DNA of 64,000 nt from Batkoa obscura (taxonomy: Eukaryota > Entomophthoromycota > Entomophthoromycetes > Entomophthorales > Batkoaceae): contig JASVEC010000017.1 of the NCBI GenBank assembly GCA_030770535.1, positions 992,001 through 1,056,000 on the forward strand, in the 5' to 3' direction. The notes below the pieces were generated by a model that was not told the origin of the DNA, searched no databases, and was given only the letters and a program-made list of their open reading frames with translations. Positions 51,002 to 62,786 of this stretch are shown here, piece by piece (position 1 is the stretch's first letter; each line of letters opens with the position of its first letter). Position numbers and translations under genes: made by a program.

Positions 51002-51766
51002 ATGAATTCAACTGATAATGTAATAAACAAGGGAGAAAAAACGAGGAATCGTAAAGTGGTAAACCTTAATGTTAAAAGAGCCATTATTCAACTTGGAGAA
51101 GAAGGTTTAAGTCATAAAGCTATAGCTGAGAGGTTTGAAATAGGAAGAAGTACTGTTACCAAAATATTACTACGTAAAGAAATTATCTTAAAGAGTGATT
51201 CAAATGAAAGTAGTATAATAGAATGTAATAAACCAAGGATATTAAATGAACTCGAATCATTATTATTCCAATGGTGTACTGGTGAGGGTGAAATCAAGTC
51301 AGACGGAGCCATTTATATCAATAAAAATGTTACTCGTAAATCTATACTGAACAAAGCTAAAGATATAGCCAATGGCATGAACTTATCAAACTTCCCAGCT
51401 AGTTTATCATGGTTCAAGGGTTTTGTTGGTAGGTACAATATTGTTTTACCAACAAAACAAAAAAGTATTTTGGTTGTTAAAAGTAACGTCCCTGAAGATT
51501 ATGTTTTGGGAGGCAAAATAAATTCAAGCATCTCTTTGAGTGTTAGTACACCTCAAGAATATCATTCGATTGCTTCCAGCTTTCCTATGATATCTAACGC
51601 TTTTCAAAACTATTCAGAAGTTAGCTATAATATTCCTATGAGATCTATTGTAAGTTTTGATTCAAGGCCTAGCAACCCATATGGAAATTTTCAACCCAAT
51701 GACTATGGATTAAATCGTTATAGGGAAAACTCTAGCCATTCTTCAGATTACATTTACTTTCACTAA
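51002..51766 (+). CDS. CENP-B-like DNA-binding protein without DDE domain (paralogue 2)
   Basis: 254 aa, one exon. I start at ATG 51002 (MNSTDNVINKGEKTRNRK), which aligns with the start of paralogue 1; the frame is open further up only from a TTG. The first helix-turn-helix is VKRAIIQLGEEGLSHKAIAE followed by RFEIGRSTVTKILLRKE. The second domain is ELESLLFQWCTGEG...ILNKAKDIANGMNLSNF...LSWFKGFVGRYNI. Then ILVVKSNVPEDY and a Ser/Tyr/Asn-rich tail. No DDE domain. The order HTH, second domain, SNVP motif, disordered tail is the same as in the other two paralogues. Confidence 0.85.
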   Translation: MNSTDNVINKGEKTRNRKVVNLNVKRAIIQLGEEGLSHKAIAERFEIGRSTVTKILLRKEIILKSDSNESSIIECNKPRILNELESLLFQWCTGEGEIKSDGAIYINKNVTRKSILNKAKDIANGMNLSNFPASLSWFKGFVGRYNIVLPTKQKSILVVKSNVPEDYVLGGKINSSISLSVSTPQEYHSIASSFPMISNAFQNYSEVSYNIPMRSIVSFDSRPSNPYGNFQPNDYGLNRYRENSSHSSDYIYFH

Positions 51767-52147
51767 TGTAGCCTTAGATATATTTATTTCAGTTTTGATA
51801 ATTTTGATGTAGTTTAATAGCAAATAAATAACTTTTAAGTTTTAATGTATTTCTATTTTTTTGTATTTCAAATTAACTACCTATTCTATATTAGTTCATA
51901 ATATTTCATAAAATATATTGTTTGTTCCTTAGATACGATACTTTGTCATTTTAATATAATTAACTTATAAAATAGGAAATACAAAAATTTATAAATTTGT
52001 ATTTCCGGAAAATAGATAAGCACAAATATTTTTATTTCTAGGTTCATTTTATAATTAAAATATGATTTTATATAAACAATTGTTTCATTTTACTTATTCT
52101 TATTTAGCCTGCAATAATAAACTATTGATAGCTAATATAATATATAA

Positions 52148-52240
52148 GAATGTATTTTTTAATTTCATTTTCTGTCCATTTTTAAGCGATATTAATTAGA
52201 AAAATTGTTAATAGAGCTTTTAAACAAAAAAGACATGCCC
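52148..52240 (-). mobile_element. GGGG-MITE copy 16
   Basis: Strongly diverged copy (GAATGTATTTTTTAATTTC to ACATGCCC) with no clear duplication; the oldest-looking member. Confidence 0.7.
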
Positions 52241-52330
52241 AAATATATTATTTAATTTATCCTATACATTTCTTATATTAAATCATGAAAGAATTCTTTA
52301 AACATTTTTTTAATACTTTATTAAGGTTAA

Positions 52331-52700
52331 ATATACTATCCTGATTTTAAAATTTATTCAATTCCTTTCCCTCATCTTGTCACTTTCCATAGCATTCTCC
52401 ACTGAATTTCCAAAGCGTTGCCATTGGTAAGAACCCTCATTCTTTACACATGACTGAGAACCTTGCATAGAATTTGATTTCTATTTAGTTTAACTTACCG
52501 TCAATCCAATCACCCCTTTTCAATCATATCGCTCTCTATATCTAATGGAAAGTTCTCTGGAGATTAGAATTGAAGTGGATCTCATTTTGCCCTTTTCACT
52601 CTTACAAGGATATGAAAAGGTTGGGTTCTCTTCCTATACTTCCAGAAAGGCTACCTTGAATAATGTGATCCCTAAAGTTTACTGCGTTTAGTATGTAAAT
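52331..52700 (+). other. Possible small secreted-protein gene, unresolved
   Basis: A GC-richer patch. Frame 52331-52426 reads FIQFLSLILSLSIAFSTEFP, resembling a signal peptide, and ends at a GTAAGA splice donor. An acceptor TATTTAG at 52488 would add CLTYRQSNHPFSIISLSISN and a stop at 52567. A different frame beyond (MESSLEIRIEVDLILPFSLL...) is open to 52697. No start ATG fits. It may be a decayed gene or one with a start I cannot find. Confidence 0.22.
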
Positions 52701-53090
52701 TTTTATTTTACTGAATAAAATACTATAGGTTTATATCTTTCAAGGGGAAGAAAATTATTGATGTGATGACAAAGAAAACTATGTCAATATTTATTATTTT
52801 TTAGCTTTTTATTGATATTTTAACGAATTATATAATAAAAAACTTTAAAACTAGATACTGATTATTTCACTTTCTAGTTATTTTGTTTATATCGTTGATA
52901 TTGTAATTATTAAATTGCTATATGTAATAAATAAAACTAGTTCGTATTAAATACATTATACAAAATTTTGATACTTAGATTTTTAAAATTTAATTAAACT
53001 TCGAAATATTTTAATCTAAATACATCCGATTTTATTATGAAACTTTTAAAATGCTACACATTTAATTTTTGATTTTTCTAAAAATGTAAT

Positions 53091-53188
53091 GGGGATATAC
53101 TTTTTGTTTAAGAATTTTACCAACAACCTTTCCGCTCAAATAGCGCTTAAAAAATGGAAAAAATAATGAAGCTAAAAAAAACACCCCC
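53091..53188 (+). mobile_element. GGGG-MITE copy 17
   Basis: Complete copy; flanks TAAT and ATAT do not match. The short antisense frame across it is not a gene. Confidence 0.88.
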
Positions 53189-53637
53189 ATATAGTAATCT
53201 TCTTTCCCTATATTTTCTTGCTTTTTAACCTTTTCCTTCCATCTCAACTTTCAATCAATTATCTCCATAAAAACATGGTAAACGTGATTTTTATGGCATT
53301 TTTTAAGTAGCTACTATTACAAAACTAAAAATACTAAAGCATAGAAATAAGTATTTTTAATTCTATGACTATTAAAATTATTAATATGTTTTGTTTTTTT
53401 ACTTTTAATATAAAAAATAATTTTTTTTAGTATTTTAATTTTTAAGAGTGTTTCTAAGCAACACTAGGTCTAATAAATTTATAGTGGAAAAACCCACTCA
53501 AAATTAAAAATATAATAACTCTTTGGCTTTATTGACATAAGTTTCTATATTTTATTTTCATTTTCATTAATGAAATATTCAGGGATAGTGCCTTTTTAAA
53601 AGTGTAAAAAAATGAGTTGAAATTCTAACAACAATAT

Positions 53638-54822
53638 GGATGTTCAAATTAGTTTCATTTTTTTATCCAATTTTTAAATATTTTATGTTTTGTGAAAGTT
53701 GGTACTCGTGGCTGAGTTAAAAGCAGTTCTTGGCTGATTAATTTGCCTTGAGTCGAACGGTCTTAGCTTATATAACTAAGATGGACTTAAATGAATAAGA
53801 ATAATACATAATAAGCTACGAACTATGTAAGACAAATAGAATAGACAATACTACTGTAAAATCTACGTAAGATATTGTCAGAAAGACCTAGTGGCTTTAT
53901 TAATAGTACGATATCAGGGAGTAATTCAATTGAAAAGCCTCAAGTTATCATGTTAAAGAATCTCTTTTATACTCTTTGCAATGTGAAGTTAGAAATTCTC
54001 ACAGCAAATTAAAACAAGGAACTCTGGATTGATTATACCACATGGTTTGCGGCTAAATTGATTACAAGGCTACCACTAACTTTGTAAACAAGTTAAATGA
54101 TTATTATGTTATAATTGATCCGAGAGCTGATAAACCAATATTTCACAGTTTCAAAAACTTTGCTTAAAATTCTGTAAAAAATAAATTCTTTATTAAAAAC
54201 CAAAAGTACCTAACACAGTTTTAACTTATTTTATTATAATTTATGTTGTAAGTTGGCAGAATTTTTATTAAATTTAATAGAAGTTCCTGTATTAGCAAAG
54301 CTTTTACTAATATAGCATATATATTGATATTAATCAAAGTTAGATTATGTAAATAAATACATATTCCTATAAAACTTCATTGAAAAACAATTATTATTGG
54401 CTACTTTATAGCCAACATTGCAGATTTGCTATCAAATAAATAAATAATTTAATGTTATAATTACATTATTAGTATATTACTAAGTCAATAAATAGTATAG
54501 GGGAGAGTGTTTAGCCTCAAAACTATAATTAACCATCTTTATATAGTACAAGTAATATAAGAATAGTTTTTATTTTAATAAAAAATAAAGTCAAATAACT
54601 ATATATTTATATATTATATATCTATTAAACGTTAAATAAAAATAGTATAAAGCATATAATTAAAAAAATAAAACAATTAGAATAAGCCTTTCAAGTTGAA
54701 TTTTTTAATTTAATTTTAAGCTTTTTAAATTTAGCTAATCATACATTAAAGACTTACAAATTTAAAGACTTAAAATTTGGATTAATTTCTAGTTAAATTC
54801 TGAAACCAATTCGAACATCCCC
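53638..54822 (-). mobile_element. DDE transposon, internally deleted copy with nested LTR
   Basis: Right terminus first (GGATGTTCAAATTAGTTTC) and left terminus last (CCAATTCGAACATCCCC), flanked by ATAT on both sides. Without the nested LTR it is about 730 bp and keeps only terminal non-coding parts, so it is a non-autonomous derivative. The non-coding landmarks (CTTTATAGCCAACATTGCAG, GTGTTTAGCCTCAAAACTAT) match the full-length element. Confidence 0.9.
53691..54147 (-). repeat. Solo-LTR-like repeat, copy D (nested)
   Basis: 457 bp, TGTGAAAGTTGG to ATATTTCACA, flanked by the duplication GTTT. Fossil solo LTR. Confidence 0.85.
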
Positions 54823-55265
54823 ATATCTTAATAACATTAGTTAAAAAGTAGCATTATAAATATTTATCATATACTTATATCTATTGTCCTGATCATTTCT
54901 TTTATAATTTTTTTATAAGTAATTTTATTTGTAGCGTTGTACAACAACCCTTTCAATTTTTAGAGGCAATAACTTTAATATGTTATAATGTATAAATAAA
55001 TTCAAATTATGAAAAGAATACATGTCTCATATATATTAGTTTAAACTATTTCATCAATTTATTTTAACTTTTTTCTTTTAGTTCTAGCTATTTTAAAAAA
55101 TTCCATAAAACTCCCGTCAAGTCTGTGAAATATGTGGAAGTTTTCGACTCCAAAATTATAAAAAATAGTAAAAATTTAATCATTGAATTATATCAAAAAG
55201 TAAAAAGTAATTAATAACTAGTCTAAATGTAAATGGCTTGAATTATTGAAAACTAAATGGTATTA
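54823..55265. other. Intergenic
   Basis: No gene recognised. Confidence 0.5.
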
Positions 55266-56006
55266 TTAGTGATGGCTAATAAATAGATCCTTTGAGAAAT
55301 GAGGGGTATAATTTGATGTATTGTTATTATATCCATCATTATTGTATTCATTACTATTATATAAATAGGAGGAAGAAGAGCTGTTAATAATATTATTATG
55401 TTCTAAAGCTAAGGAGTCATAAACTAGAGAGTTATAGTAAATTATAAAATGAGAATTAAAACCATTGCCCAATTGCGTTTGAGAGTTGATTGGAAAAAAG
55501 AAATCATCTGGCACATTGCTCCTCACAATATTATTACATAGTAATTGTTGTTTATCAGCATTATTATCAGCTAAACTACGAGACTCATCGACTTGAAGAT
55601 TCAAATTATGTTTTATAAAAAAATTATCTACCCATGAAGGTCCTGCTATTATGTTTTTCAAATCTAATTGTTTGATTAGTTGCTGTGCTTTCTCCAACAC
55701 ATCATGATAGTTTAAAACTGGCTTTGATTGTAATTTTTTAGCTTTACTATTTACTTGGGTGCACCATAAAAGCAAATGATTTTCTAACATGCTTTCTGCG
55801 TGTGAAAATTTACATTGTTTTTTTACTTCATAGGATTGAGTAATCTTATCCCTTTGATTTATTATTTTACTTACGGTGCTTCTCCCGATTCCAAATATAT
55901 CGGCTATCTTTTGATGAGAGAAACCTTGCTCTCTTATATGGATTATCTCCTTTTTACGATCCAAACTTATATAGTTACGAACTCTTTTACTTGGTTTTAA
56001 TGACAT
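55266..56006 (-). CDS. CENP-B-like DNA-binding protein without DDE domain (paralogue 3)
   Basis: 246 aa, one exon, start MSLKPSKRVRNYISLDRKKE. First helix-turn-helix: KEIIHIREQGFSHQKIADIF then GIGRSTVSKIINQRD. Second domain: MLENHLLLWCTQ...VLEKAQQLIKQLDLKN...PSWVDNFFIKHNLNL. The conserved IVRSNVPDDFFFPINS follows near residue 160. The tail is Asn/Ser/Tyr-rich (HNNIINSSSSSYLYNSNEYN). No DDE domain. It is in the opposite orientation to paralogues 1 and 2 and the most diverged. Confidence 0.85.
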   Translation of the reverse strand: MSLKPSKRVRNYISLDRKKEIIHIREQGFSHQKIADIFGIGRSTVSKIINQRDKITQSYEVKKQCKFSHAESMLENHLLLWCTQVNSKAKKLQSKPVLNYHDVLEKAQQLIKQLDLKNIIAGPSWVDNFFIKHNLNLQVDESRSLADNNADKQQLLCNNIVRSNVPDDFFFPINSQTQLGNGFNSHFIIYYNSLVYDSLALEHNNIINSSSSSYLYNSNEYNNDGYNNNTSNYTPHFSKDLFISHH

Positions 56007-58643
56007 TTGAAAGTACCTGTATATTTTTTTTAAAAGCTAAAACTTTTTTATCAACCTTTATATATTTGAAAACTCGAGGTTGTTCCAGGTTTATTATCAA
56101 TCAAAATTTCCTATTTTTAACCAAATACCAAAAAGAGTAGATAATATTTTCGGGAAATCCTAACGACAAAAAACACTGAAAAGGAGAAAACATAATGAAT
56201 AATTATAATATTTAGAGTAACAAGTTATATAATTGTAAAGCCATGAAGGTATATAAATTTATGATAATACAATTATATAACATTATCAGTTATAAAACAA
56301 TACTCTAAAAAGTAAAAAATCGCATCTCAATTTCTAGTTCCACCAAATATTTAAGCTTTTGTTCAATTGGATCAAATGATGATTTATATTAATATTATGT
56401 AAAAACGATCAATTGTTCATAATAGTTTCATAATATTCATTTCTGCAAATCATATCCTGGTTACAATCACAATTTTTATTTGCTTTGCTTGAATGTTAAA
56501 CTGTTTTGACCTTTACGCTTACAATTATACCTTAGATATCCAAACATTTATCTTTATTTGATCCTTAACATAACAATAAATGACTTCTTGTTCTTCTTGT
56601 TAACTCACATATGTATATCTTGTGATTGTTTAATTTTTAGTTTATTTTTAAACTATAAGTCGTGTATAGCAATTTGTAAAAATTTCTGAAGCTAATTAAT
56701 TAATTTAATACTTCATTAATTCTTAAAATCTCTACATATGATGATGTATTTTTTTGTTTAAGAATTTTACTAACAATCTTTCCACTCAAATAGCACTTAA
56801 AAAATGGAAAAAGTGATGAAGTAAAAAAAAACACACTCATATAGTAAAAAACGTTTTAATTCAGTTGAATTTACAAGTATTCTATTGCAAAATTAGCAGT
56901 ATATTTAATCATTATTTTTTTTATTGTATCTCAAAAATAAAATCATCTATGAGCTAAAAAGATATCAATAAAGCTGTATCAATTTATCAATTGTTTTATT
57001 TTATTTGAGGAATAAAATTTTGAAGTAACCTTTTTATCCAAGTTTAGTATGTTTGGATTAATCAGTTTGGTAATTCATTTTTTGACTAAACTATTGAAAT
57101 TTAGAAGAACATATTATATTCATACATTAAGAATACAAAAAATCGTTAATCAAAGGCAAAAGGTATAGAGATTTTGGGTTATTAATGAAGGATTTATTTT
57201 TGACTCATTAAAAATTTGACTATCTGCTTTTTAATTTCATTGTAAAGCTTAAAATAGAATTTTTGGACCCAAAATTGGACTTTCTTCTATTTTGGAAATA
57301 ATGCGCAAAGCACGTGTATAGTAAATTTGGTAAATGATTAATTTTAAATTCCTTATTCTGTATTTAAATTTATTGAGTAAGGGAAAGCATAATAAGTTTG
57401 TAACCTATTATTATACTAATATTAGATGAGATGATAATAGTTGTTGATCTAATAAATGATAATTTTTTTAAAGCTATAATACATTAAGATAAACTATATG
57501 GGTACAATATTAAATCGATATTAAAAAACATAATTCATAATTCTAACAAACGAGCAAAATTATGTTTCGTTAAAGACACTTGTTCATTTATTTTACTCAT
57601 TAAAGTTACAATTGAAATTTGATAAGCTATAAATAACTCAAATCAATTATTATATATTAGCATAGGTTTTATTATGACAACTTTATTTAAGTTAAAATCA
57701 GTAGGAATTGAATCAAAATTAATAATAACTAGAACTCATAAATCAGCATTGAAATCCTAAATATTACAAAACTTTAAGTTGAGATACAACTTTTGAATAT
57801 AGTAGTATGGTAAAATGCAGATTAAAAATGTAAAATAAAAGCAATTTAAAGTTAAGAATTGGAATTTTATAATATTTAACAAAAATAAAAAGTTACCCAG
57901 ATTACAGAATAAAAATAAAAGTAGTGTGATAGCTAAGGTTATCAAATAAGGTTATCATTTATCATAATAGATAGTGGTATCTGTTTTTATAACATCCGAC
58001 TAAATAACGACAGAAAATGGGGTTTTTAGTCAAAGAGCTTTTAATTATATCTTAAGCCATTTTAATCTTAGCCTATATTTGGATTAGTATATAAATCCCA
58101 AATAACCTATAAATCAGTTTATTGCAACATAAGATTTCCAAGTCATATTTGATTAGTTTTTTGACAATATTTTTATCAACTTAAATAGCATCTCCTTGTT
58201 TTAGTGAACTGGAAAAAGGGTTTCTTAAATATTAAAAAAAACCTAAATAAGTAGTAATTTTTAATAAAAGTCTGTAGTTAATTTTTTTTAACAGATATAA
58301 AAAATCCGCATTTAGATTTACTTATCTTTGTTATAGAAAATATGTACAAAACGTTAAATATATGTGAAATTATTAGTAGGCTATGAAAAAAGTCAAAAAG
58401 TTTAAAAATTAAATAGTTTTAATTAAAAAAGTATGTAGTTTTTTTATACAAATTTTATATATGAATGTGGAAAAGTGCTTAAAAAGTTTAAGTTAATTAA
58501 ATTAACTATTTTTGAGATATAAAAGTAGTTGTATAACAAAGTCTTATAAAAATGGTAATAATATTAAAAACTTTCACTCTATGTATTTTTAATGCTTTAA
58601 AAATAATCACAAAACAAGTATAAAATTTAATATTTAAAGCCTG
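56007..58643. other. Intergenic with one MITE
   Basis: 2.6 kb without recognised genes; MITE copy 18 inside. Confidence 0.5.
56740..56838 (+). mobile_element. GGGG-MITE copy 18
   Basis: Complete copy with duplication ATAT; terminal G-run mutated to GATG. Confidence 0.9.
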
Positions 58644-59107
58644 TGTGAAATATTAGTTTATTAGCTCTCGGATTGATTATAACACAACAATCACTTAAGT
58701 TGCTATGTTCTCAAGTTCAAACACAATCAATTCAGAGTCCCTTATTTTGATTTGCTGCGAGAATTTCTAACTTCATATTGCAAAGAATATTATCCTCTTG
58801 TTCTGATATCCATACTTGTTGGAGTATAAAAGAGATTCTTCAATATGATAACTCGAGGCTTTTTAATTGGATTACTCCCTGATAACGTATCATTAATAAA
58901 GTCATTAAGTCTTTCTGACAACATCTTACATAGATTTTACAGTAGTATCTTCTATTATATTTGTTTTACATAATTCGTAACTTATTACATACTATTTCTA
59001 TTAAGTTAAATCTATCTTAGTTACATAAACTAAGACCGTTCGACTCAAGGCAAGTTGATTAAGCAAGAGTAGCTTTTAACTCCGACCACTGAGTATCAAC
59101 TTTCACA
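58644..59107 (+). repeat. Solo-LTR-like repeat, copy E
   Basis: 464 bp, TGTGAAATATTAG to CTTTCACA, no clear flanking duplication. The only copy in the window not nested in a transposon or gene relic. Fossil solo LTR. Confidence 0.8.
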
Positions 59108-59226
59108 ATGCTATTTATATAGATTAATTTAAATAAAAAAGTTCTAATGTCAACTTAAACTTTTAGCATTTTTAAATAGTTTAATACAATAATGCAAACT
59201 ATAAAAGCTAATTTTATAATCTATAT

Positions 59227-59323
59227 GGGGGTGTTTTTTTTGGCTTCATTATTTTTTCCATTTTTTAGCGCTATTTGAGCGGAAAGATTGTTAGTAAAAT
59301 TCTTAAACAAAAAAAAAATCTCC
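59227..59323 (-). mobile_element. GGGG-MITE copy 19
   Basis: Complete copy with duplication ATAT; its right-hand ATAT is immediately followed by the terminus of the inverted transposon arm. Confidence 0.92.
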
Positions 59324-59327
59324 ATAT

Positions 59328-60468
59328 GGGGGTGTCCGAATTGGTTTCATTTTTTTATCCAATTTTTAAATATTTATATTTTGAAAACTTTGCTTAAAAT
59401 TATATAAAAATAAATTCTTTATTAAAAGTCAAAAGTACCCGATACAATTTTAAATTATTTTATTATAATTTATATTGTAAGTTAGCGGAATTTCTATCAA
59501 ATTTAATATAAATCCCTGAATTAGCAAGGCTTTTATCAATATAGCCTATATAGTGATAGTAATTAAAGTTGTAATATGTAATATGTAAATAAATATATAC
59601 TTTTATATAACTTTATTAAGAAATATTTATTATTAACTGCTTTATAGCCAACACTGCATATTTACTATCAAATAAACAAATAAACAATTTTAATGTTATA
59701 ATTGCATTATCAATATATCGCTAAGTTAATAAATAGCTGCATGGGAAGGAGTGGTTAGCCCCAAAACTATAATTAACCATCCCTATGTAATACAAGCAGT
59801 ATAATAATAGTTTTTACTTATTATTGCAACTACTTGCTCTTTAACTATTTATTAACTTAGCTATTATTAATCTAAGTAATATCAACATTTAATAATTGAT
59901 TTCTATCATCTAATAAACTACTTACTTGCTTACTAAATATCGAAACTTTTAAATTTTCAGTTATTTTTGTAAGATAAGCTGGGGTTGATCTTTTAATTTT
60001 TCTATCCTCTGTAGGCTTTATAACTTTAATTGTAATTATATCGCTTTTTTTTGATCTATCAAATACTGGATAACATTGTAGTTTATTACCACGTTTAATA
60101 AAATGTAAATACTTTTTAATACCTTTTATTTTTATTATTTTTTTTATATCTTTGTTTCTTTCATACTTTTTAAAAATTATATTTATTTGCCCATTATTGA
60201 CAGTTGAGTTATTAACTCTGCTATGTTCACAGATAAAAATCTCAAATTTTGAAATTAATTGATCAATATCTTCTATTTTACCTAATGCTTCAAAACTATT
60301 TTTCCACTTTGAAAGATTTCCAAAATGTCCATCAACTATACTTTTTCCATGATGCTCAGCAAAAAAATTAAGATCAATATTTAAACTACTATTTATTTTA
60401 TAAATTTCTTCAAATACATAATGTAAAAACTCTTGAGATTTAAAATGATATCATGTATCTGCCCATAT
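59328..60468 (-). mobile_element. Inverted 1,141-bp duplicate of the transposon right end
   Basis: Begins with the terminus GGGGGTGTCCGAATTGG and ends at GCCCATAT. It is the reverse complement of 62189-63329: both are 1,141 bases and every stretch I compared agrees. It contains the reversed 3' part of the transposase frame, including the same TGA. The full element starts on the next base. Confidence 0.92.
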
Positions 60469-60630
60469 GGGGGTGTCCGAATTGGTTTCAGAGTTTAACT
60501 AGAAATTAATCCAAATTTTAAGTTTTTAAATTTGTAAGTCTTTAATGTATGATCAGCTAAATTTAAAAAGCTTAAAACTAAATATAAAAATTTAACTTAA
60601 AGACTTATTTTATTTATTTGATTATATGTT

Positions 60631-60990
60631 TGTGAAAGTTAGTACTCAATAATTGGAGTTAGAGGCAGTTCTAGCTTAGTTAACTGGCCGTAAGTCAAAA
60701 GGCCTTAGTTTATGTAGCTAAGATAGACTTAAATCAATAGGAGTAATACGCAATAAGCTACGAACTATGTAAAATAAATAGAATACAGGATACTACTGTA
60801 AAATCTACATAATATATTGTCAGAAAGATTTAGTGGCTTTATTAAAAGTAAAATATTAGGGAACAATTCAATTAAAAAGCCCTGAGCTATTATATTGAAG
60901 GATCTATTTTATACTCAGCTAGTTTTGTAAACAAGTTGAGTGATTATTATGCGATAACCAATCATAGAGCTGATGAAACGATATTTCACA
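60631..60990 (-). repeat. Solo-LTR-like repeat, copy F (nested, short)
   Basis: 360 bp, TGTGAAAGTTAG to ATATTTCACA, shorter than the other copies. It lies in the transposon 5' non-coding part; flanks ATGTT and GTGTT are near-identical. Fossil solo LTR. Confidence 0.8.
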
Positions 60991-61081
60991 GTGTTTTGTA
61001 TTTTTTATTAAATATTCAATAGCTATATAATATATAATTATATAGTTATTTGACTTTATTTTTTATTAAAATAAAAACAAA

Positions 61082-62786
61082 ATGCAAGCTTTTATAACTA
61101 AACTTCGAAATGGAGTTTCTGAAAACTTTAATACGGTAGGGAGAAGCACATTATATGAACATTGTAATTCATTTACATCAATTTTAGCAACTATTCACAA
61201 TAGCCCAAACTTTATGGAATTTTATAATAAAACAAAAAAAAGAAAAGAAATATTATTAAATTTTACTATTAATAATAACAAACTTAATCGAGCAATGTAT
61301 AAAATTAGTGCTTTAAAGGAAACAGGGAATAAAAATCAACAAGTAGCATTATTATCGACTATAGCTTCAGTATATTCTTTTGATGAATGTAAAAGTTTTG
61401 GATTTAATATAAGTAAAAATCAATATGATTATTCAAAAATAATTATTAATAATAAAATACCAACGTTAAGATCTACTATCAAAAATACAAAAAAAATTAA
61501 AGATGAGCAAATCGAGATTATTATACAATATTTACTTGATAATTCAACTATTTCATCAAGATTTAGTAAAAAAAATAATGATAAATATTCGTCAGATAAT
61601 ATATATATATTAAATAAAAGTAGAAGAATGATATACAGTAAGTATTTTAATGATTTAAAAGATAAAGCAGTAGCTAGGTCAACAATTTTCAAATATATAC
61701 CAAATAATTTTAAAGATCCAGCAAGAAAAACAGATTTATGTAATATATGTGCCCAGTATACAGTTAGAAAAAAGTTATTTGAAAATAAAATAAATACAGC
61801 GACAGAAAATAAAGCAGAGATACAGGAATCTTTTAATAAAGAAAAAAGGATATATAAATTACATGAATTTTGTGTTGATACTCAAAAAAACATATTTAAT
61901 GAAACTATTGAAAAACTAAATAATAAAAGTTGTATAATAATTCTAGACTTTAAACAAAATATGGAAATAGGAACAAGGCTGGATCCAATAAATTTAGATC
62001 ATTATAATAAACAAGCTATATCAGTATTAGGGTTTAGCGTTTTGTATTTAAAAAACGATAAAACAATAGGCAAAGTTTATTTTGATTATTTGTTTGAAAT
62101 ATTAAATCATGATTCAGCATATGCAGGAGACTGTTTAATTAATTTAATATCTAAAGAGCCTTTGTTTAAAAAGTTTACAAAAATTAATATATGGGCAGAT
62201 ACATGATATCATTTTAAATCTCAAGAGTTTTTACATTATGTATTTGAAGAAATTTATAAAATAAATAGTAGTTTAAATATTGATCTTAATTTTTTTGCTG
62301 AGCATCATGGAAAAAGTATAGTTGATGGACATTTTGGAAATCTTTCAAAGTGGAAAAATAGTTTTGAAGCATTAGGTAAAATAGAAGATATTGATCAATT
62401 AATTTCAAAATTTGAGATTTTTATCTGTGAACATAGCAGAGTTAATAACTCAACTGTCAATAATGGGCAAATAAATATAATTTTTAAAAAGTATGAAAGA
62501 AACAAAGATATAAAAAAAATAATAAAAATAAAAGGTATTAAAAAGTATTTACATTTTATTAAACGTGGTAATAAACTACAATGTTATCCAGTATTTGATA
62601 GATCAAAAAAAAGCGATATAATTACAATTAAAGTTATAAAGCCTACAGAGGATAGAAAAATTAAAAGATCAACCCCAGCTTATCTTACAAAAATAACTGA
62701 AAATTTAAAAGTTTCGATATTTAGTAAGCAAGTAAGTAGTTTATTAGATGATAGAAATCAATTATTAAATGTTGATATTACTTAGA
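61082..62786 (+). pseudogene. DDE-type transposase, one in-frame stop
   Basis: The frame opens MQAFITKLRNGV and gives 374 codons to a TGA at 62204-62206, then continues in the same frame for about 190 codons to TAG near 62784. A CNIC pair near residue 222 suggests a small zinc-binding site. RNase-H-like landmarks are IIILDFKQNMEIG (first Asp, ~residue 287), INIWADT (second Asp, ~372) and, after the TGA, FFAEHHGKSIVDGHFG (candidate Glu). A Gly codon GGA is probably what the TGA replaced, since WADxGxHF fits the motif. The nested LTR ends about 90 bases before the start. I cannot name the superfamily. Without readthrough this copy lacks its third catalytic residue, yet the rest is undecayed, so it is young. 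Confidence 0.8.

Larger units (their letters stand above)
51767..53090. other. Intergenic with one MITE and a possible small gene
   Basis: Contains MITE copy 16 and the higher-GC stretch at 52331-52700; otherwise nothing recognised. Confidence 0.5.
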
